DNA from: Arion vulgaris | Taxonomy: Eukaryota; Mollusca; Gastropoda; Stylommatophora; Arionidae | NCBI GenBank assembly: GCA_020796225.1 | Contig: CM036767.1 | Location: 14,784,927 to 14,848,926 of the forward strand | Length of the DNA stretch: 64,000 bases | Direction: 5' to 3' | Shown: positions 50,825 through 60,189 of the stretch, in pieces | How the letters are laid out: each line of letters begins with the position of its first letter | Position numbering within the stretch: the stretch's first letter is position 1 | Notes under the pieces: model-generated | What the model was told of the DNA's origin: nothing | The model's database searches: none | What the model saw: the letters and a program-made list of their open reading frames with translations, nothing else | Made by a program: the position numbers and the translations under genes

Positions 50825-51055
50825 GATTTTCTCTTTGACTGAAAGGATTTTCTCTTTGACTGAAAGGATTTTCTCTTTGACTGAAAGAATTTTCTCTTTG
50901 ACTGAAAGGATTTTCTCTTTGACTGAAAGGATTTTCTCTTTGACTGAAAGAATTTTCTCTTTGACTGATATGATTTTCTCTTTGACTGATATGATTTTCT
51001 CTTTGACTGATATGATTTTCTCTTTGACTGATATGATTTTCTCTTTGACTGAAAG
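50825..51055. repeat. 21-bp minisatellite, 11 units
   Basis: Units TTTTCTCTTTGACTGAAAGG (or GATATG/GAAAGA endings) plus one base. 21 is divisible by 3, so all three minus frames (QSKRKSF, QRENHIS, VKEKIIS) and one plus frame (SLTERIF) stay open. The 250-codon minus frame (50572-51324) is a fusion of LINE, SINE-H and this array. Confidence 0.95.
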
Positions 51056-51061
51056 GCACAA

Positions 51062-51230
51062 CGATTCTCAACTATGCGAGCACTTCTTGTGCTGTTACAG
51101 CGCCATATTTGGTGATCTGGCGACAAGGATTCCCAGCACGTCGAGTGTAGGTAGGATTGAACCCACAACCCTCTTGTGCCCGAGTCGATAGGCAACCGCT
51201 TACGCATTACGCTAATCCATCCCACCATAA
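51062..51230 (-). mobile_element. SINE-H
   Basis: Minus strand: GATGGATTAGCGTAATGCGT (A-box region), GGGTTGTGGGTTCAATCC (B box), GTCGCCAGATCACCAAATAT. The array at its left begins right after GAATCGTTGTGCC. Confidence 0.7.
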
Positions 51231-51239
51231 ATACGTCAT

Positions 51240-51850
51240 CAAATAGTTTGTCCTGAGCAGAACTTTGCCCCCCCAACAGTCCTGAATTTCTCTCTCTCAT
51301 AGGCCAGATGTCGTGCTTCTGCAACCGTCATGTTCAAACCATCAGTTACATCCTGAATCTATCTTCTCCGTGTTCTTCCTCTTCTTCTCTTTGCCAGTAT
51401 GCCTCCTTCCATGATGGTCTTCTCCACCCCCTCTTGTCTTTTTATATGTCCAAAATATCTCAATTTTCTCTTTCTTATTTGTAGCATCAGCCAGTTTTCT
51501 TTGATTTTGAGTTCTTTCTGGATAGATCTATTTGTTCTCTTCTCTGCCCAAGATATACGAAGAACTATTCTGTGACACTTATATTCGAAAGCACTATGGT
51601 TTTCACTGCTTTATTAAGAGTCCATTCTTCACACCCATACGTTGCCACTAGGAATATGCATGCTCTTAGTATTCTGATCTTTGTTTTCTTATCAGTTCCA
51701 TTCCATACTGTTTTTAGTTTAATTTTTTGTAAAGCCAAGTTTGTTTTTCTTTTAATTTCCTTCATCCCATTTCCACCTGTTGTTAGTAGTGAACCAAGAT
51801 ATTCAAAACTGTTTGTTAACATTTTCTACTTTCTCTCCGTTGATATAAAT
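51240..51850 (-). pseudogene. LINE-M-related RT C-terminus
   Basis: The minus-strand translation reads NSFEYLGSLLTTGGNGMKEI, KTNLALQKIKLKTVWNGT, RILRACIFLVATYGCEEWTL, then frameshifts into KTEKTG-, RRHTGKEKKRKNTEKID- and QSSAQDKLFDD-type ends. RT thumb plus connection; catalytic motifs absent. Confidence 0.82.
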
Positions 51851-52374
51851 ATATAGCGTGACCAATTATCTCAACCATGATTAAAGGATGAAATAGGAAG
51901 GTATGGGTTCCCCACAATATGGAGATCAAAGCGTAACAAGTGGTGACACTTCTAATTGTCTCTTTCTCCCTCAACCAGATTTTACACTTGCCAATTGCCT
52001 GGCGAAGAATCCGTTTCTCAACCAACGACGACATTCTTTACTTGAGATGTAACAATAAATCTTGGACGCGTGAGTATTATTGTCAAGTGGGGCACTAAAC
52101 ACGTCACGGGACGTCCGGTACTTAAAATGCAAAACAAAATAAATCCGTAACCAGTGGCTAAACTGGTTAGAATCATCATCTCTGCACTCATCTCTAACAC
52201 CAAAACAAAGTCGATCACGAAGTGACTTCTGCTTGACGCATGCCTGGGACATTTATTTATACAGTTGCCGAGTTGCCAAAGCGTCAACTACCCTCTCTCT
52301 CGATCTACTTCGCTGATAGTATCCAGAAAGTGCAAGCACGACGTCTGATATCAGTCTGGTCGCGGGACAGGAGC
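51851..52374. other. Unassigned stretch
   Basis: No family match. Short minus frames (51971-52287) overlap each other in different frames and lack motifs. Confidence 0.35.
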
Positions 52375-52770
52375 TGTCGGTAGGGCATCACATGCTGCAT
52401 CGTGGCCTCTGACAACATAAAACCGACTAGCTCACACGGGAAAACCAAAATTCCTGCTTAATGTGGGCTGGTTTTTATAAGTGTTTGATAGAACACTGTA
52501 AGGTTTTCTGCAATTTTACACAATTTACGAGTCCACGGTAATTTATTGAAGACAAATGTTAATAATATTAATAATTCTGATAGTTAAACTTAATTTGTAA
52601 CATATAACCTTGATTTAACATATTGTGTTGTTTTTTTAATTGATTTGTCTTTATCTAACAATACTGGTCATGCGAGGTCATGCGATGGATGTTGTCCGAT
52701 TTCCGAGAACATTTACCTGAGCCCACCGGCCGTATGTTATCGGAGACAACGGCTGCATATTATGGTGTCT
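52375..52770 (+). mobile_element. T element with inverted ends
   Basis: Left CATCGTGGCCTCTGACAACA and right GTTATCGGAGACAACGGC are inverted relatives (CGTGGCCTC-GA-AACAT). Full-length, about 395 bp. Clearest evidence that T is a terminal-inverted-repeat element. Confidence 0.75.
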
Positions 52771-52794
52771 CTAACACTATGAAAAAATGAAAAT

Positions 52795-53410
52795 CGTGGC
52801 GTATCCTTCACATGACGTAGTTATCAACCACAGTAAACGAGTCGTTGATTTTCTAAGCACCATTTATACCTTCAGTAGTTTGCCATTGCTTTCTGAACGG
52901 TGATGTCTATTTATACCTTTCCTAAAATATCCCACAGAAACTTGCTTCCAAACTTGCCCACCGTGGGGGTTTGAACAGAGCCAACTATAAACTACTGGGC
53001 CTTCGGGCTCAGGTAAGAATTGTGAGAAATCAGACCCCAACTACACCACGTGACCTCGCATTCCAGTATTGTTGTATATAGACGAATTCATTTTAAAATC
53101 AACACAAAATGCTAACTCGAAGTCATATTATGCAACAAGTTAAGTTTAACAATAAGGAATTTAGATATTATATATATTTTTCACCAATAAATAACCATAG
53201 ACTCACAGAATTGAGTAAAATTGCAAAAAAAGAGTGCAGTGTTCTATCAAACATCTGTAATTTCCAGATCCCTTTTCTTATCTAGGTCAGGGAATACCCA
53301 GTGGCCTGTTGATCTGTGCACCTGTGGCTAGAGCCTGGCTGTGGTTTGAATCAGGTAAGCTTGGGTTTGCGATCGAGCTCACTACCTCTTGAGCTACAGA
53401 CACTCACTCT
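52795..53410 (-). mobile_element. SINE-G, split by T
   Basis: Left part GTGGCGTATCCTTCACATGA…CTTGCCCACC; right part GTTTGAATCAGGTAAGCTTG, GATCGAGCTCACTACCTC. GTTTGAA at 52969-52975 and 53344-53350. Confidence 0.75.
52976..53343 (-). mobile_element. T element inside SINE-G
   Basis: CAGAGCCAACTATAAACTAC…GGCTAGAGCCTGGCTGTG. Near-complete counterpart of 49012-49400 with single 17-bp end. Confidence 0.78.
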
Positions 53411-53524
53411 CTAAGACTATAGCTGCGGTATTTGCTGTCGTATATTGGCGAGACTAAAAATAGTTTCAGTGGGCACTTCTTCAAACAACTTTGAGATATC
53501 TTCACCAAGAGAATAAGTTTTAAG

Positions 53525-53577
53525 CAGCCTAGGGGGAAGCACAGAAGCCAATGAATATGATCAATAAATAGTTAGTG
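53525..53577 (-). mobile_element. SINE-K fragment
   Basis: AAGCACAGAAGCCAATGAAT, ATGATCAATAAATAGTTAG matches 13018-13060. Truncated by the SINE-B tail. Confidence 0.5.
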
Positions 53578-53832
53578 TTCTCCTCCTTCTTTGCGTTCGT
53601 TCTTTACGACCACTTTTAATCACTCTTTGTGATATGTTTGATCTGTGCCAAGAACGTGTATACGTTACCCCATTGGTTTGGTAGGTCCCTAAACGCATAG
53701 ACTTCTACACGATTAGGACATGTGCATCCGATTTCATCCAAACCTCATTAGCGCCTCTTACGATATGCGTAGAAGGTAACAGTGGTTCTATTCTTTACAC
53801 CCCAAATTTGGGCCCCGGTAACCACTCGGGCG
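53578..53832 (-). mobile_element. SINE-B, full length
   Basis: CTTCTTTGCGTTCGTTCTTT, GGTTTGGTAGGTCCCTAAAC, CCCCAAATTTGGGCCCCGGT, AACCACTCGGGCG. A T-for-G in GCGCCTCTTACGATATGCG alters the conserved hairpin block. Confidence 0.85.
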
Positions 53833-54045
53833 AGTGCACATCTATGTTCATGTTAACGCGCTACAGTCACGGCGCTCCCATAAGCGCCCAGCCCCTTTCA
53901 GTGTACATAAAGTGAAATTGCGGCTCCAGTGCACTTCTATGTTCATGTTAACGAACTACAGTCGTGTCACTCCCGAAAACGCTCAGCCCCTTTCAGTGTA
54001 TTAAAAGTAAAATTGCGGCTCCACCACACATTTATGTTCATATTA
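53833..54045. repeat. About 97-bp tandem repeat, 2.3 units
   Basis: CATCTATGTTCATGTTAACG, CAGCCCCTTTCAGTGTA and AAATTGCGGCTCCA recur three times from 53839; the third is partial. Confidence 0.85.
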
Positions 54046-54299
54046 ACAGACAATATCTCCCAAACACAACCATCTCAGCTTTATCTACACATTCCTCCAG
54101 TTCTATTCATATTTTTGTGTTTGTTTAATTATTATAAACTGTACTGGAAGCGATTAAGTACAGTTGGCTTTTATTGCTGTATGATGCAATGCGTACACTT
54201 GGTGTATGTCTGCCGGTATGATGATCTCAACATGTATTGCATAAAGACAGCAGCACTTAAAAGAGCTCTCACCTGTTCACATTACTCTATGTCCGCACC

Positions 54300-54900
54300 T
54301 GTAGAATGTATATCTTGAAGTACTTGAACGTCTAATGAGGCAAAGTATCGTGCATTATCTACTGTAAAGTACAAGATCCAGAAGGGCAGGTTTCGGTATG
54401 AGTGGGTGTCGTCTATAGAAGTTTCTAACATCCAGAGGCGTATGTGGAAAATGTTCAAAATATCAGCTCTATCCATTGGCTGGCCCTCTGATATGGTGGC
54501 AGAGCCAGCCAGCCTGTCTGTCTCTCATTGCCAACTACACCCATGTGCCCCGGAACGAAGATAAGTGTGATTCTGCAAATTGTTGACGCTTATAGTGATT
54601 CAGTCCATTGCCTGCGCACCGAACCAGCCTTTACCTTGCGGATCATACTCAATGGATCACTCAGAATGCACGCATGAGTGTAATGTTGTGACTCCAGCCA
54701 ACGTAGAGCATTAGTCACCGCCAGTACCTCCATTGTCATGCTGCTTGTTGTCATACGAAATGCACCACTGGCCTCATGGACCATTCTGCCACATGAGCTT
54801 GCAGAGAGGCCCATGGGACTTTTCGTGACGAACTACAGATCCATCCGTGTAAATCACAACGGCACCTTCATTGCAGTTGTCATCAATATAGCTAAGTCTG
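54300..54900 (-). pseudogene. LINE-N-like RNase H, with an opposed fragment
   Basis: The minus strand carries VIYTDGSVV (first Asp motif, near 54850), [13 protein letters not shown] (Glu motif), [12 protein letters not shown] (Asp motif) and GHMGVVGNERQ-like across frames. At 54375-54440 the plus strand encodes RYEWVSSIEVSNIQR, so a second fragment lies in opposite orientation. All four RNase H regions can be located but frames are broken. Confidence 0.75.
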
Positions 54901-55154
54901 CATCCATCAAACATTAAGGCTATCATTGAAAATATTACTGTAACTACTGTAAATGCTTCTGTGAATCTTGTAAGAATTGCTGTAATGTAACTATTACTGT
55001 AAATATTACTGGAACTATACTGTAAATTTGCATAATATGTGAATCTTGTAAAATTGACTGTTACTGTAACTCTTCTTATTTTGCTTTCTTGTACGCAATT
55101 TTAACTATTGATATGTTTGATATTGAGTAATTTTATTGTAATGTTACTGTAAAT

Positions 55155-55392
55155 GCTTCTCCTTATTCTTTGCGTTCGTTCTTTACGACCAATTTTAATC
55201 ACTCTTTGTGATATGTTTGATCTTTGCCAAGAACGTGTATACGTTGTACATTGGTTTGGTGGGCCCCTAAACGCATATACTTCTACACGTTTAGGACACA
55301 TGCATCCGATTTCAGCCAAACCTTAATCGCCTCTTACAGCATGGCAGGTAACGGTTCATTGCTACCCCCAATTTGGGCCGTAACCACTCGGC
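55155..55392 (-). mobile_element. SINE-B, right end eroded
   Basis: CTTTGCGTTCGTTCTTTACG through GGTTTGGTGGGCCCCTAAAC is intact. From 55325 the head loses scattered bases (CCCCCAATTTGGGCCG for CCCCAAATTTGGGCCCCGG). Confidence 0.8.
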
Positions 55393-55594
55393 GACTGTAA
55401 TGTACTTAAATGCTAATCTAAACTTTAAATGAACTTTACTGCAAATTATGTAACTCTGTAAGTTCGAATCTTGTAAAATCTTAATGAACTTTACTAAATA
55501 TTATGAACTATTACAGTAATGTCTGCAAATATTATGGAACTTTACAGTAGTTACGCAAATTGATGTAATATTATTTAACTTTCTTATGCTCTTC

Positions 55595-55806
55595 TTGCTT
55601 CTTCTACAATTTTAATCACTTTGTGATATGTTGATCTTGAAGTGTATCGTTGTAATTTAGTGGGCCCCTAAACCATATACTTCTACACGTTTAGGACATG
55701 CATCCGATTTCAGCCAAACCTTAATCGCCTCTTACGACATGCATGGCAGGTAACGGTGGTTCTATTCCTTACACCCCAAATTTGGGCCCCGGTAACCACT
55801 CGGGCG
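55595..55806 (-). mobile_element. SINE-B, left end eroded
   Basis: The mirror case: the tail half has scattered deletions (CTTGCTTCTTCTACAATTTT), while the head half CCCCAAATTTGGGCCCCGGT is intact. With 55155-55392 it appears to be a tandem duplicate including flank. Confidence 0.8.
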
Positions 55807-55890
55807 ACTGTAAATGGTACTTTAAATGCTAATCTAAATTTGTATGTAAATATTACTGCAAATGTTACTGGAACTGTTACAGTAAATACA

Positions 55891-56214
55891 GCAGACTTTC
55901 ACGTCAACAATTTAAAGACAGCCAAGAAATAGCTGTCAGAGAAAGCAATGAAACTACAGAGCAAGCTAGCGCAACGGATAACCCACTTAAAGACAGATCA
56001 TAAGGGTTCAGGTATGATTCCTGGCGGTCTCCACACTTCCACTATCTGCAAACTTATATCTTACCTCTTTCATTCTCATTCATCAACATTCAACTCACCT
56101 GTTCTGTGTTCTTCTCATGGAGATAGATGACTGTGCGTGTGTGCTTACCCCCCCCGCACTGGTCAATAGCTGGAAGAGATAGAGAGAAAAAAAAAAAAAA
56201 ATATTTTGTATACA
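55891..56214. other. Unassigned stretch
   Basis: Poly(A) run at 56187-56203 with AGAGATAGAGAGA before it. No family match. Confidence 0.35.
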
Positions 56215-56545
56215 TAAAAATTCAGGAGAAGTGATGAAATCAGAGACATGTCTGGTCAACCACTAGTGACAACTGTTATAAGAAAGAGAAGATGGAGATA
56301 TGTTGGGCACACCTTGAGAGAAATGATCAACGAATATCAAAGCAGGCATTGAAGTGGGATGCAAAGGGTTCAAGAAAGAGAGGACGACCTAAGGAGACCC
56401 TGAAACGAACTTTGCTGAGAGAGGCAGGAAATATCGGTCTCAGTTCCATGGAGGAGATTGAGTGAGTTGCCCAGGATAGAGCGGTATGGAGAAATTACTT
56501 GCAGGCCCTATGTAACGTAAACGGTACGAGAGGAATTATTATTAT
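56215..56545 (+). pseudogene. LINE-S tail
   Basis: RSDEIRDMSGQPLVTTVIRK, RRWRYVGHT, then a frameshift, LKWDAKGSRKRGRPKETLKR, TLLREAGNIGLSSMEE. Most complete LINE-S tail; the GRPKET block is intact. Confidence 0.78.
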
Positions 56546-56564
56546 TTATACATAAAAAAATGTC

Positions 56565-56785
56565 CTGGTATCGCCTATCACAGAGAGTCACACAGAAAAA
56601 GTATAGCGGGAACAGAACAAGACCAAAAGATGAAGTGACGACATCAAGAATATCCTTAAGAAAATGAATAGCAGCTTATAAAGTGCATTAGAGTAAGCAC
56701 ACACAAGATCACTACCCTCCCCCACCTTTTCCCCAACAATTCTATAAAGAAGTAAATGATGGAAGAGAAGAAGGAGAAGATACAT
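56565..56785 (+). pseudogene. LINE-W tail variant
   Basis: TGTCCTGGTATCGCCTATCA, AGAGAGTCACACAGAAAAAG, TCTATAAAGAAGTAAATGAT, (GAAGAAGGAGAAG). Collinear with 21905-22130 but missing the GRPHKRW codons through deletion. Confidence 0.7.
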
Positions 56786-57026
56786 TAAAAAGACATGAGA
56801 CTTCCGAAAACAATACTAGAAGGAAAGGTGGGAAAGAGTAAGACGGTGCTAAAAGTGGGAAGGACACATCAAGAGAGAACACGAATTTTAGCAGAATTTA
56901 TCCCCATAGCAAAGTGATAGAATTTCTTCTTCTTTGAGCGCTCCATATCAACCACTTGTTAAACCACTATACGATTTGTAGTGATCTGAGCCTAAGAGCG
57001 ATTGTACGTTGTGTCAGTTACGCGCA

Positions 57027-57215
57027 TACTAACGACAATCCCACGTTTCGATCATAGAACTTTTTCAAGGAGACACACAGACAGAATACAAACTAAATAA
57101 ACTAAAACATCAATCTAAATAAGAAGATTGACTGTAGATTTTAGACAATTATTTAATACTACTTAATTCAAGACAAGAAGATAAGATTGGCAGAATCATT
57201 TTGTATATATCTTTT
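57027..57215 (-). mobile_element. Penelope-like fragment inside SINE-C
   Basis: TACTAACGACAATCCCACGT, TTCGATCATAGAAC, AACTAAATAAACTAAAACAT matches 10370-10460. Minus strand GATCGAAACGTGGGATTGTC. Insertion came with a deletion of SINE-C sequence. Confidence 0.5.
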
Positions 57216-57263
57216 CTACGACTCTTTTTATTTACTAGGGTAGCTTCCCTAAACCCCTACCTT

Positions 57264-57468
57264 GCCAGTCTGCCCAGCGTGTTCGTAGCGCGTTGGACTA
57301 CGGGTGACTATCCCTCTGTGTGTGCGGGTTCAATTCCGCGGGATGGCAGAAAAAGCCATAGATTCCCCAGATTTACGGTGTTCGTGGCACCGAACCGAAG
57401 GTTACGATGTCCATGGCACCAAGCCGAAGAGCTGAAAAAGCTCAAGTGCTTCTGGATCGGAAAAAAAA
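57264..57468 (+). mobile_element. SINE-A inside SINE-C
   Basis: GCCAGTCTGCCCAGCGTGTT…CTTCTGGATCGGAAAAAAAA. Flanks ACCTTGC and ACCTTCC. Two-block copy, little diverged, hence younger than SINE-C. Confidence 0.85.
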
Positions 57469-57559
57469 CCTTCCTCATCGCCTCTTACAACATGCAATGT
57501 AGGCCGCATTGTTACTATTCTTTGCTCCCCTTCCGAGCTCCGGACGGATTGATAATGAG

Positions 57560-57925
57560 GATGTTTACAACAACCAAGAACAGTCAATGGATTCAGTTCA
57601 GTGTACGGACATGACCGGAATAAACAAAAGTAAACAAGCAAAAGAAATCTATGATTGACATTTGTAGAGTGCGCGCAATGGGGTCTTCCTTCCTGATGAA
57701 GCTAATAAACTTGATAACAAGTTAAAAACAAGCACGACATGTATTCAAATTTAACCTTGGCAGCGAAACAAAATATAGAATGAAATCTCAAACATATCAC
57801 AGGATGCACTTTGTGGCATGACACTTGATGTCTTTCTTAAGATATATTAAAGTGAGTGGGAGAGAGAAAATGATAGTAAAACGGCGAAGTATGAAGTTCA
57901 ACTGAAATCTCGCTTTCAACAATCG
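57560..57925. other. Unassigned stretch
   Basis: No family match; mixed composition. Confidence 0.35.
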
Positions 57926-57929
57926 GTTC

Positions 57930-58260
57930 AAGAATGCATTTTTGGGGAGATCTTAGGATTGTTACTGGAGCTAGGAGTTCGTGCTTTGTTAAATACTCTC
58001 AGCAGATTGCGTACCATGTCTGCCGACAGAGACGGAGCCATATGGGGAAGTGCAGTGTAATCAGTGGCGGCTTATTGTCATTTTTCTTGATGGGGCCAGA
58101 CACAAGTTTTCAGAAACATCATGATTTTTGGAGTATTTACTATTATTTGTCTATTCCGGGAAGTTATCCCCTTTCGTTTTTTGGTGGAGCCGGGCCCCAC
58201 TGGCCCTTAATGACGAGCCGCCCCTGAGTGCAATGAAGTCAGTCTTTCGCATGTAGGCCA
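57930..58260 (+). mobile_element. SINE-E body, split by hAT-1
   Basis: TTTTTGGGGAGATCTTAGGA, TGCTTTGTTAAATACTCTCA, GACGGAGCCATATGGGG; after the MITE, GTGCAATGAAGTCAGTC. Head missing. Confidence 0.75.
58062..58226. mobile_element. hAT-1 MITE copy 3
   Basis: 165 bp, CAGTGGCGGCTTATTGTC…TGACGAGCCGCCCCTG. 8-bp TSD AGTGTAAT (58054-58061) against AGTGCAAT (58227-58234); the latter is the SINE-E consensus. Confidence 0.85.
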
Positions 58261-58423
58261 TTTTTTTTTTGTAGTAAAAGAGAAGATACGCTACTGAATT
58301 AATGAAGAAAAAACAAAAACACCAGACACGTGTGTACTGACCATACTGACCTGGGTCGGTCGTAAAATTAGCCAAGAGAAATTCTTTTATGAATTGCATG
58401 ACTGGTTTCACATCCAGTCTCGC

Positions 58424-58496
58424 CTGAGTGGTTACCGGGGCCCAAATTTGGGGTGTAAAGAATAGAACCACTGTTGCCTGCCTGCCACGCATGAGT
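58424..58496 (+). mobile_element. SINE-B head fragment
   Basis: CGCCTGAGTGGTTACCGGGG…CTGCCACGCATG stops just before the SPIN-like TSD. Another SINE-B begins right after that MITE. Confidence 0.75.
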
Positions 58497-58504
58497 CTCT
58501 AGAG

Positions 58505-58690
58505 CAGTGGTTCTGAAACTGTGGTCGACCCTTTGGGGTCGAACGACCATTTCACAGGAGTCACATAAGACCATCGGAAAACACTTATTTATCATAATCA
58601 GAAATAAATATTGTTATATAATTTTATGGTTGGGGATCACCACAATATGAGGAACTGTATTAAAGGGTTGCGACATTAGGAAGATTGAGA
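58505..58690. mobile_element. SPIN-like hAT MITE, copy 2
   Basis: CAGTGGTTCTGAAACTGTGG, CTTTGGGGTCGAACGACC, AAGACCATCGGAAAACAC, ATTTTATGGTTGGGGATCAC, GGAACTGTATTAAAGGGTTG. Left TSD half is exactly CTCTAGAG (58497-58504). The right terminus is lost at GATTGAGATC, where SINE-B begins. Opposite orientation to copy 1. Confidence 0.82.
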
Positions 58691-58930
58691 TCCCGAGTGG
58701 TTACCGGGGCCTAAATTTGGGGTGTAAAGAATAGAACCACTGTTACCTGCCACGCATGTCGTAAGAGGCGTCAAAGGAGGTTTGGCTGAAATCGGATGCA
58801 CGTGTCCTAAACGTGTAGAAGTCTACGCTTTTAGTGGTATATCAAACCAATGTGCAACGTATATACGTTCTTGGCAAAGATCAAACATATCACAAAGAGT
58901 GATTAACATTGGTCGTAAAGAATGAACGCA
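58691..58930 (+). mobile_element. SINE-B
   Basis: CCGAGTGGTTACCGGGGCCT, GTCGTAAGAGGCGTCAAAGG, ACGTTCTTGGCAAAGATC, GTAAAGAATGAACGCAAAA. Ends without a full (GAA)n tail. Confidence 0.85.
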
Positions 58931-58944
58931 AAAAAATGCCAGTC

Positions 58945-59180
58945 TTCTTCTGATATTCTTTTTTATTCTCTTTCCTTTTAGTCGTAATTCTGCTAGCCCT
59001 AGTACCGCCACATGATATTTCTCCATTAATTCTGCTAGCCCTAGTACCGCCACATGATATTTCTCCATTAATTCTATAGTTTCCTCTGCCTTATTTTCTA
59101 AACCACATATATTTAGTGTCCCTATCCTAGTCCGATCTTTCGTGACCGCTGATCGCTTACTACTATGTTTCCCATTTTCT
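58945..59180 (-). pseudogene. LINE endonuclease N-terminus
   Basis: The minus-strand translation includes RIGTLNICGLENKAEETIE, LMEKYHVAVLGLAELRLKG, the start of an APE-type endonuclease (…TLN-x-x-GL…LGL-x-E). It is the only 5'-end LINE coding piece in the window. 43 bp is tandemly duplicated inside it. Confidence 0.7.
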
Positions 59181-59184
59181 GCTT

Positions 59185-59298
59185 GGCCTTTTATTTACTA
59201 GGGTAGCTTCCCTAGGACCCTACCTTAGTCGCCTCTTACGACATGCATTGTATGTCGCAGTGTTACTATTCTTTGCTTCCTTGGCAATACACGAGCAA
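59185..59298 (-). mobile_element. SINE-C, 5' half
   Basis: TTTATTTACTAGGGTAGCTT, GTCGCCTCTTACGACATGCA, TACTATTCTTTGCTTCC, GGCAATACACGAGC. Sits between two LINE pieces. Confidence 0.75.
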
Positions 59299-59304
59299 GC
59301 TCAG

Positions 59305-59410
59305 TACTGATGCTGTACCCACCTTTTTCCTGATGTCTTCATTTCTAAACCGGTCTCTTCTTGTTACCCCAGCATTCTGTGCAAACACTTCATATCTGTC
59401 GTGACTAGTT
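59305..59410 (-). pseudogene. LINE-W fragment
   Basis: The minus-strand translation reads RRDRFRNEDIRKKVGTA, matching RKDRLRNEDIRSRVGIT at 785-840. Confidence 0.6.
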
Positions 59411-59692
59411 TTCTCCTATCATCTGATGTCAGTTAATGGTACTCACGTTGTTAACGCACTTCTGCATACGTATGGTGTAAGAGTAATGGTATTTGATGAT
59501 GACATAACTGCAACTGTAATCATTCCGCACGTGCAGCAACGGTTATATGACGACTAGCCTGCACTTTAAGATCTATGTGCAAAGCCAGAGTGGGGGTTAA
59601 GTCAGTCACCTGGGAGACGGGAGGAAACAAGACTGTTGGAATGACACAGGTACAGGTAGATGTGCTCTATAGTAACAAACTGACTTCAATAA
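59411..59692. other. Unassigned stretch
   Basis: No family match recognised. Confidence 0.3.
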
Positions 59693-59914
59693 TTTTTTTT
59701 CGATCCAGAAACGAGCTTTCAGCTCTTCGGCTCAGTGCCATGGACATCGTAACCCTTCAGCTCGGTGCCATCGACATCGTAACCCTTCGGTTCGGTGCCA
59801 CGAACACCGTAAAATCTGGGAAACCTGTGGCTTTTCTGCCAGCCCGCGGAATTTAACCCGCACTCACAGAGGGCTTGTCATCCGCTATCCAACGCGCTAC
59901 GAACACGCTGGGCA
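59693..59914 (-). mobile_element. SINE-A with three blocks
   Basis: Minus strand with three GGCAC/TGCCAT-type blocks (59725-59800) instead of two, intermediate between ordinary copies and 5012-5328. Flanks CAATAATT and CAATATTA. Confidence 0.82.
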
Positions 59915-60189
59915 ATATTAAGAGGCTCGCTCGCGTGTTGCCGGGGACCACGGAATAAGGTATTTCATTTTTAACAAATAATCATTAGACCTTAATAAAA
60001 AAAAAAAGAAAACGACGAAAAAAGAAAGACAGAGGAAATTATGTGCCTTCATTGTTTTTCCAAACAGAAACCCCTGAAATCGTCAATGGAATTAACCTCA
60101 TGTACATTTTGACGTTTGGGAATCACTCGACACACTCCCCCGGGAAACCCCGTTTCCCAACTGTTTGAGGTGAACTAAAAATCTAGTAC
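59915..60189. other. Unassigned, possible hAT remnant
   Basis: TTTTGACGTTTGGGAATCAC…CCCCGTTTCCCAACTG at 60110-60160 looks like a hAT-3-type end, too short to call. Confidence 0.35.

Larger units (their letters stand above)
54915..55890. repeat. TTACTGTAAATATTACTG-type quasi-repeats, split by two SINE-Bs
   Basis: Irregular 12-18 bp repetition of TACTGTAAATATTACTG and variants at 54915-55157, 55393-55594 and 55807-55890. ACTGTAA…ACTTTAAATGCTAATCTAAA follows both SINE-B copies. Confidence 0.8.
56928..57545 (-). mobile_element. SINE-C carrying two insertions
   Basis: Pieces 56928-57026 (GATTGTACGTTGTGTCAGTT), 57216-57263 (TTTATTTACTAGGGTAGCTT) and 57469-57545 (CATCGCCTCTTACAACATGC) assemble to one SINE-C, lacking about 30 bp at the first insertion point. 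Confidence 0.85.

Noticed and set aside
54282..54476. Novel minus-strand gene
   Set aside because: The opposite strand encodes RYEWVSSIEVSNIQR of LINE-N; the minus frame is its shadow.
60110..60160. hAT-3 element end
   Set aside because: Both GTTTGGGAATCAC and CGTTTCCCAACTG are present, but only about 20 bp apart with no TSD; could be a solo remnant or chance.
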